Below are positions 13,150-14,701 of a stretch of 14,701 bases of DNA, in pieces. A model generated the notes under the pieces. That model was not told where the DNA came from, ran no database searches, and was given only the letters and a program-made list of their open reading frames with translations. Source of the stretch: an uncultured Clostridia bacterium (GTDB lineage Bacteria; Bacillota; Clostridia; Oscillospirales; Oscillospiraceae). A program made the translations under genes and the position numbers. Where the stretch lies: NCBI GenBank assembly GCA_947177115.1, contig CAMWTG010000035.1, forward strand, positions 1-14,701. Reading direction: 5' to 3'. Within the stretch, counting starts at the first letter, position 1. Each line of letters opens with the position of its first letter.

Positions 13150-14271
13150 TTACATCATCTGCGGTCCGGTTTCCTGCTGCATCGGAAACGGTGCGCTCAG
13201 GCGGCGCACCAGCCCAAATCCTGTCCGGCGGACGCCGTCCTCCGCCATGGAGTCTGCGCCCAACCGGGCAAAATCCATGTAACCGTCAATGGTATCGATG
13301 ACTTCATCATCCGCCCCAGTGCGGCGAAGCACTTGCCTGCCATACTCGTCCATATCCTCCGGGACAAGCTCGTAATCGTCACGATCCATGGCGATATTGA
13401 GTGCTTCTGTGAAGGTATCCGGCTGCTCCGCTTCCAAGGCGGCGCAGAACTTCATCATCCCGCCGTCCTCCTGCTCCATCTCCTGGAGACAGAGCGCCAA
13501 TGTGTTGGCATCCTCTACGCAGATCGTGTCCAGCGGCAGCAGACTGGACAGGACGGGTATGGAACAGTTCACTTCCGTGATGCCGGCCTGGGCAAAGCCG
13601 TCTAACCCCAGCGCCCTTTGGGCCTGCTCCAGATCTTCGTCTGATGCAGGGAGGCTGAGATTGTACCCGCCCCTTGCGGCAGTGAGCGTCAGACGGAGCA
13701 CGCCCGGTTCCTCCACGGCCTGTTCCAGAATGCCTGTCCGCATTCCCGTGTAGCCATTGGCCAAAAATTCCCCCTCATGGGCATTGCAGTAGCTGATGCC
13801 AATGGAACGGTAGTCCAGATGCGGACGAAGAAATCCCGGCACCTCTGCGGCCAGATGATCATGCTCCACCAGCCACCGCCCTAACTCGCGGTGGTCCTTA
13901 ACGCCGGGGATGACCTCATACCTGTCCATACTGCTCCGCCCGATATGCGCCGCTGTCTGGAGAATGCAGTCCAGGCCCTGTCGACCGCTCGTTGTCAAGG
14001 CCTTGCACAGCTGGTAATGCCCCGCCTCGTTCATCCCGTCTATCGTCTCCGCCAGCCGGTTCAGCTTTTCCAGATTGCCCTCCAGCGCGGTATGCTGGAG
14101 AAGCCAGCCGATGCCGGGGATCACACACTCTGCGTTGAAAATGCTGAGAACGTCCTCCGGATGGGTCCTGGCCTGAATGGCCCTGAGTTTTTCTGCGGCT
14201 TCATCCGGCGGCGCCGGAAGCTCCAGCTGTCCGATCACAACGCCCTTGCTGGATACATGCAGTGTCAACAT
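13150..14271 (-). CDS. Two-unit ArdA-like antirestriction protein
   Basis: A 373-residue acidic protein from ATG 14271, which has GGGAGGG 5 nt upstream and overlaps the preceding stop by 7 nt. An open frame reaching 14373 is only overlap with the upstream gene. There are two ArdA-like units. Unit 1 (about 15-178) begins IGQLELPAPPDEAAEKL and ends with IPGVKDHRELGRWLVE, HLDYRSIG and EFLANGYTGM. Unit 2 (about 203-356) begins YNLSLPASDEDLEQAQ and ends with LVPEDMDEYGRQVL, YMDFARLG and RTGFGLV. This follows the ArdA ending: a P-G/E-D acidic loop, a Gly-Arg helix, an Asp-Tyr/Phe 'DY..G' helix and a final GY strand. Inhibition of type I restriction through DNA mimicry is inferred from the family. 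The second unit is more diverged. It is probably in one operon with the single-unit ArdA gene upstream. Confidence 0.68.
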   Translation of the reverse strand: MLTLHVSSKGVVIGQLELPAPPDEAAEKLRAIQARTHPEDVLSIFNAECVIPGIGWLLQHTALEGNLEKLNRLAETIDGMNEAGHYQLCKALTTSGRQGLDCILQTAAHIGRSSMDRYEVIPGVKDHRELGRWLVEHDHLAAEVPGFLRPHLDYRSIGISYCNAHEGEFLANGYTGMRTGILEQAVEEPGVLRLTLTAARGGYNLSLPASDEDLEQAQRALGLDGFAQAGITEVNCSIPVLSSLLPLDTICVEDANTLALCLQEMEQEDGGMMKFCAALEAEQPDTFTEALNIAMDRDDYELVPEDMDEYGRQVLRRTGADDEVIDTIDGYMDFARLGADSMAEDGVRRTGFGLVRRLSAPFPMQQETGPQMM

Positions 14272-14701
14272 AGCTGCCCTCCCATCTGCGGTCCCAGCGC
14301 CTGCCGCTCCGCAGGATCGGCCTGCATAAGCTCCTCCAGTGTCAGCGTGCCATGGTAAGCCACATAGCCGCAAGCATTGAATTGTCCGCCCTCCTCCTGC
14401 ACATGCTGTTCTCCATAGCGGCGATAGTCATAGAAGCCTTCCAGATTCTCGTCATACTCAAAGTGGCCGGACTGCTGGATCATGTATCTGCCGTATTCCT
14501 CCGGGGTATGAATGCCGGGGAAGAAATCAAACTGGTCCAGGTTCTCCGCCAGCTGGCAGACCGCCATAATATCTCCCGGTTCAGCTGTCAGCACTACCGC
14601 GTTCAGTTTCTCCATATCCGCATCCTTCAGCGGCTCAATTGACCGTAACATCCGGTTCAGGGCGGAAAGATCGTCAAGGGAGAGACTCTCCAGATCCAAC
14701 G
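14265..14701 (-). CDS. ardA: ArdA family antirestriction protein, 5' end outside the window
   Basis: The frame is open to the window edge (about 145 residues). A TTG at 14699 is the only candidate start here, but it lies within the expected sequence, so the true start is almost certainly upstream. Key segments are LESLSLDDLSALNRML, ending the first ArdA part, then LTAEPGDIMAVCQLAENLDQ, FFPGIHTPEEYGRYMIQQ, FYDYRRYGEQHVQEEGG and QFNACGYVAYHG. This run matches the C-terminal two thirds of ArdA-like proteins of Clostridia ICEs well. ArdA is an acidic DNA mimic that inhibits type I restriction enzymes as DNA enters a cell. It has a further tail (TLEELMQADPAERQALGPQMGGQLC) whose last codons give the next gene's ribosome site. 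Confidence 0.78.
   Translation of the reverse strand, partial: LDLESLSLDDLSALNRMLRSIEPLKDADMEKLNAVVLTAEPGDIMAVCQLAENLDQFDFFPGIHTPEEYGRYMIQQSGHFEYDENLEGFYDYRRYGEQHVQEEGGQFNACGYVAYHGTLTLEELMQADPAERQALGPQMGGQLC
14277..14283 (-). promoter_or_regulatory. Embedded ribosome binding site for the 14271 start
   Basis: GGGAGGG on the minus strand, 5 nt before ATG 14271. It is formed by the Gly-Gly codons of the ArdA tail and decides for the 14271 start over upstream in-frame codons. Confidence 0.7.

Noticed and set aside
1..14701. Whole-element amber recoding (TAG read as Gln)
   Set aside because: TAG ends the winged-helix gene at 5545-5547 just inside the methylase start, which is out of frame with it, and most other genes use TAA or TGA normally. 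A local nonsense change is simpler.
1..14701. CRISPR array, tRNA, rRNA, integrase or insertion sequence
   Set aside because: I found no regularly spaced repeats, tRNA-like clover-leaf sequences, or transposase/recombinase proteins in any frame.

Overview
The window looks like part of an integrative conjugative element (ICE) or related mobile island from a GC-rich gut Clostridia host, probably of the Oscillospiraceae (Flavonifractor/Oscillibacter-like) type. This is inferred from three things: strong GGAGG-type ribosome sites, tightly overlapping GC-rich genes, and protein families typical of such elements (ArdA-like, LPD28-like, DUF3849, DUF4314, AbrB, D12 methylase, sortase, thioester-domain adhesin). 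No relaxase, T4SS ATPase, integrase or rRNA/tRNA is present, so the element type is inferred from accessory genes alone. Every supported gene lies on the minus strand, so the reading order is from high to low coordinates. Both edges cut a gene.

Region A (14701 to 6784) is a compact run of accessory genes with 1-11 nt overlaps. It holds a 5'-truncated ArdA-like antirestriction gene, a two-unit ArdA-like protein, an LPD28-like protein, an uncharacterised 331-aa protein, a DUF4314 protein cut by an in-frame amber codon, and a downstream ORF made of two tandem repeats. It then continues with a second LPD28-like protein, a second two-unit ArdA-like protein (TTG start) and a third LPD28-like protein. 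At five junctions the 3' codons of one gene, often translated as Met-Gly-Gly, are also the Shine-Dalgarno sequence of the next gene.

Region B (6787 to 5905) is a visibly more AT-rich metallo-beta-lactamase-fold hydrolase gene. It carries its own promoter (TTGTCA-17-TAATAT) and its own intrinsic terminator, so it looks like an autonomous cargo insertion into the operon.

Region C (5865 to 3323) holds a small winged-helix protein, a solitary D12-class adenine methylase, an AbrB/SpoVT-type protein with a cysteine cluster, and a DUF3849 protein. All overlap or nearly abut.

Region D (3311 to 1) is a cell-surface module: a secreted beta-rich protein with a C-terminal membrane anchor, a sortase joined to it by a 1-nt overlap, a secreted stalk-domain protein, and the first 146 residues of a thioester-domain-type adhesin. 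The likely logic is protection of incoming DNA (ArdA units, methylase) combined with surface attachment for mating (sortase, adhesin). This is inference from family membership. The most notable features are the five ArdA-like units in three genes, the LPD28-like domain recurring in three otherwise different proteins, and the amber codon inside a conserved domain.
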